Shown: one piece after another, positions 62,633 to 64,000 of the stretch
How the letters are laid out: each line of letters begins with the position of its first letter
Numbering within the stretch: the stretch's first letter is position 1
Source of the DNA: a bacterium
GTDB taxonomy: Bacteria > Bdellovibrionota_G > JALEGL01
DNA: 64,000 nt
Direction of reading: 5' to 3'
Assembly (NCBI GenBank): GCA_022763185.1
Contig: JALEGL010000003.1
Coordinates: 118,742-182,741 of the forward strand
Position numbers and translations under genes: made by a program
Notes under the pieces: generated by a model
What the model was told of the DNA's origin: nothing
The model's database searches: none
What the model saw: the letters and a program-made list of their open reading frames with translations, nothing else

Positions 62633-63865
62633 TTAGGCAGTTTTGTTAGGCTTTAACAGCTGTTGAAAATCATGGCCAGACGGTTCTTGGAATGCGCGTA
62701 GGCCAAAGGTTGAAATGCAGGCCAAAAGATGATCAAAAATATCGGATTGAATGTTCTCATAAACAATCCAATCTGTTTGCGAACTAAAAATATAGACTTC
62801 TAAGGGCAAGCCTTTTGAGCTGGGTTGCAGCTGCCGAACCAAAAAGGTCATGTTTTGATTGACGTCTGGATGGGTTTTTAAATAAGCAATGATATAAGCT
62901 CTAAAGGTGCCAATATTAGTCAGTTGTCTATTGTTTATGTTTTGCTCTTGGGTGCTGCGCTCAAAGCCCCCCAGCTCTTGTTCTTTTCTTTCTAAGTAGT
63001 CTTTAAGGACAGCAATGTTTTTAAGTTTTTCTATGTCTTGTTGACTTAAAAAGTGGATGCTAGAAATATCAATTAAAATAGACCGTTTAATCCGGCGGCC
63101 TTTGGATTCTTGCATGCCGCGCCAGTTTTTAAAAGAGTCAGATATAAGCGCGTAGGCAGGAATGGTGGTGATGGTTTTATCCCAGTTTTGCACGCGGATG
63201 GTGGTGAGAGAGACATCGGTGACATCGCCGTCGGCGCCGTATTTGGGCATTTCAATCCAATCGCCTTTTCTGACCATATCCAAGGAAGAAAGCTGTATGC
63301 TAGCCACCAAGCCTAAAATGGTATCTTTAAACACAAGAAGCAGCACGGCCGTCATGGCACCCAGGCCGCTTAAGAAAATAAGCGGCGATTTTCCAAGCAG
63401 CAGGGATAAAATAAGAATAATGCTGATAAAAACAACCACAACTTTTAAGGCTTGCGCCACGCTTTTAATGGGTTTGTTTTGTAAAGCATCAAGCTTATGG
63501 GCAATCTGTTCAAAGACAGAGATCAAAGAAAAAACAACCAAGCATGAAACAATGACAAAATAAGCCTGGCAGCCTCGAATAAGAATTTCATAAAGAGTTG
63601 TGGATGGCGGGCTTATCCAAGCCGCACTGTTAAACACAATAAGACAAGGGAGATATTGAGCGGCCCGTCTAAAAAACCTTTGCGATACAAACAAATCATC
63701 CCATTTAAAATGGGTTTTCTGAGTGAGCTTGGTGGTGGCTCTAAGCAAGATAAACTGCAAAATCCGCTTAAACAGATAGGCCAAAGAAAAAACAAGCAAA
63801 ATTTTAAGCAAAGTAAATACCAGCGCGTCTTGTTTTAAATACGATACAACCGTTTCAAAGCTCAT
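62633..63865 (-). CDS. MscS-family mechanosensitive channel (YbdG-like)
   Basis: 410 residues with four to five N-terminal helices, a pore helix (FLSGLGAMTAVLLLVFKDTILGLVASIQL, about 163-191) and the MscS beta domain (SLDMVRKGDWIEMPKYGADGDVTDVSLTTIRVQNWDKTITTIPAYALISDSFKNW, about 193-247, seen in pieces). The length and C-terminal domain match E. coli YbdG (MscM type) rather than MscS. Protects against osmotic down-shock. Base composition is noticeably higher in G+C than the neighbouring genes. The right-hand 135 bp of the window show no gene. Confidence 0.92.
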   Translation of the reverse strand: MSFETVVSYLKQDALVFTLLKILLVFSLAYLFKRILQFILLRATTKLTQKTHFKWDDLFVSQRFFRRAAQYLPCLIVFNSAAWISPPSTTLYEILIRGCQAYFVIVSCLVVFSLISVFEQIAHKLDALQNKPIKSVAQALKVVVVFISIILILSLLLGKSPLIFLSGLGAMTAVLLLVFKDTILGLVASIQLSSLDMVRKGDWIEMPKYGADGDVTDVSLTTIRVQNWDKTITTIPAYALISDSFKNWRGMQESKGRRIKRSILIDISSIHFLSQQDIEKLKNIAVLKDYLERKEQELGGFERSTQEQNINNRQLTNIGTFRAYIIAYLKTHPDVNQNMTFLVRQLQPSSKGLPLEVYIFSSQTDWIVYENIQSDIFDHLLACISTFGLRAFQEPSGHDFQQLLKPNKTA

Positions 63866-64000
63866 AGCTTACATAGATACTATGGCTTTGCTCAGATTAA
63901 AAATAATTCAGAGCAGTTAGAAAAAAAGTGGGTGTGTTTTATAAATCATTTTAGAACACTTCATTTGAAAAATATGATAGGTATGTTTACTCCTTAAATT

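Noticed and set aside
63162..63563. 133-codon plus-strand frame opposite the MscS-type channel
   Set aside because: Antisense to a conserved channel domain.

Overview
The window is an AT-rich (roughly 35-40% GC by eye), densely coded chromosomal segment of a Gram-negative bacterium. It shows outer-membrane machinery (a TamA-like Omp85 protein and TamB), many lipobox lipoproteins, and folate-dependent TrmFO. The gene order LysM protein, dprA, trmFO, xerC-like recombinase resembles Bdellovibrionota/deltaproteobacterial-type genomes. That lineage is inferred from style and synteny; no rRNA or lineage marker is present.

Left third (1-13.4 kb): housekeeping genes. These are a LysM protein (5' end probably outside the window), DprA, TrmFO, a Xer tyrosine recombinase, a divergent Hsp70, a class V aminotransferase overlapping serA (probable serine biosynthesis pair), purA, then tRNA-Lys(UUU) and tRNA-Glu(UUC). 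Immediately after tRNA-Glu lies the strangest part of the window: about 330 bp made almost entirely of consecutive hairpins, closed by a second 21-bp copy of the tRNA-Glu 3' end.

14-35 kb: beta-carbonic anhydrase with an FNT-family channel, a BaiN-like flavoprotein, a solitary RnfD/NqrB-like membrane protein behind an MtaD-like deaminase, Ada (alkylation repair), a GlcD-type oxidase, an OpuC-like ABC transporter whose binding protein is fused in front of its permease, a beta-helix lipoprotein, a lytic transglycosylase, a periplasmic M3 peptidase, a LysE exporter, a LOG-family protein, a DUF3124 lipoprotein and a GT-C-type membrane protein.

36-44.5 kb: two convergent operons. One is MarR regulator, GNAT and ornithine/alanine racemase-like enzyme; the other is HDAC-family deacetylase, Na+/solute symporter, M20 amidohydrolase and Alr. 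An aldehyde dehydrogenase diverges from the second. Both operon promoters carry the same composite element, TTGACA, 8 nt, then GTTTC-N4-GAAAC, which strongly suggests one MarR-controlled regulon for uptake and (de)acylation of amino acids or polyamines.

44.6-64 kb: envelope and surface functions. There is a lipoprotein of eleven about 27-residue Asp-rich/YD-like repeats, a lipobox TamA-like protein and TamB (1-nt overlap), BrkB/YihY, an HPF-like ribosome factor, an eight-unit propeller-like lipoprotein, a secreted GH13 enzyme, a flavodoxin-like reductase, a large higher-GC membrane protein with its own strong promoter and palindrome, TspO, small exported proteins, a GLUG-type lipoprotein flanked by two copies of a 57-60 bp inverted-repeat element, and a YbdG-type MscS channel.

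No CRISPR array, transposase, prophage or rRNA was seen. Starts were moved inward where the longest open frame was implausible, and this is noted in each entry.
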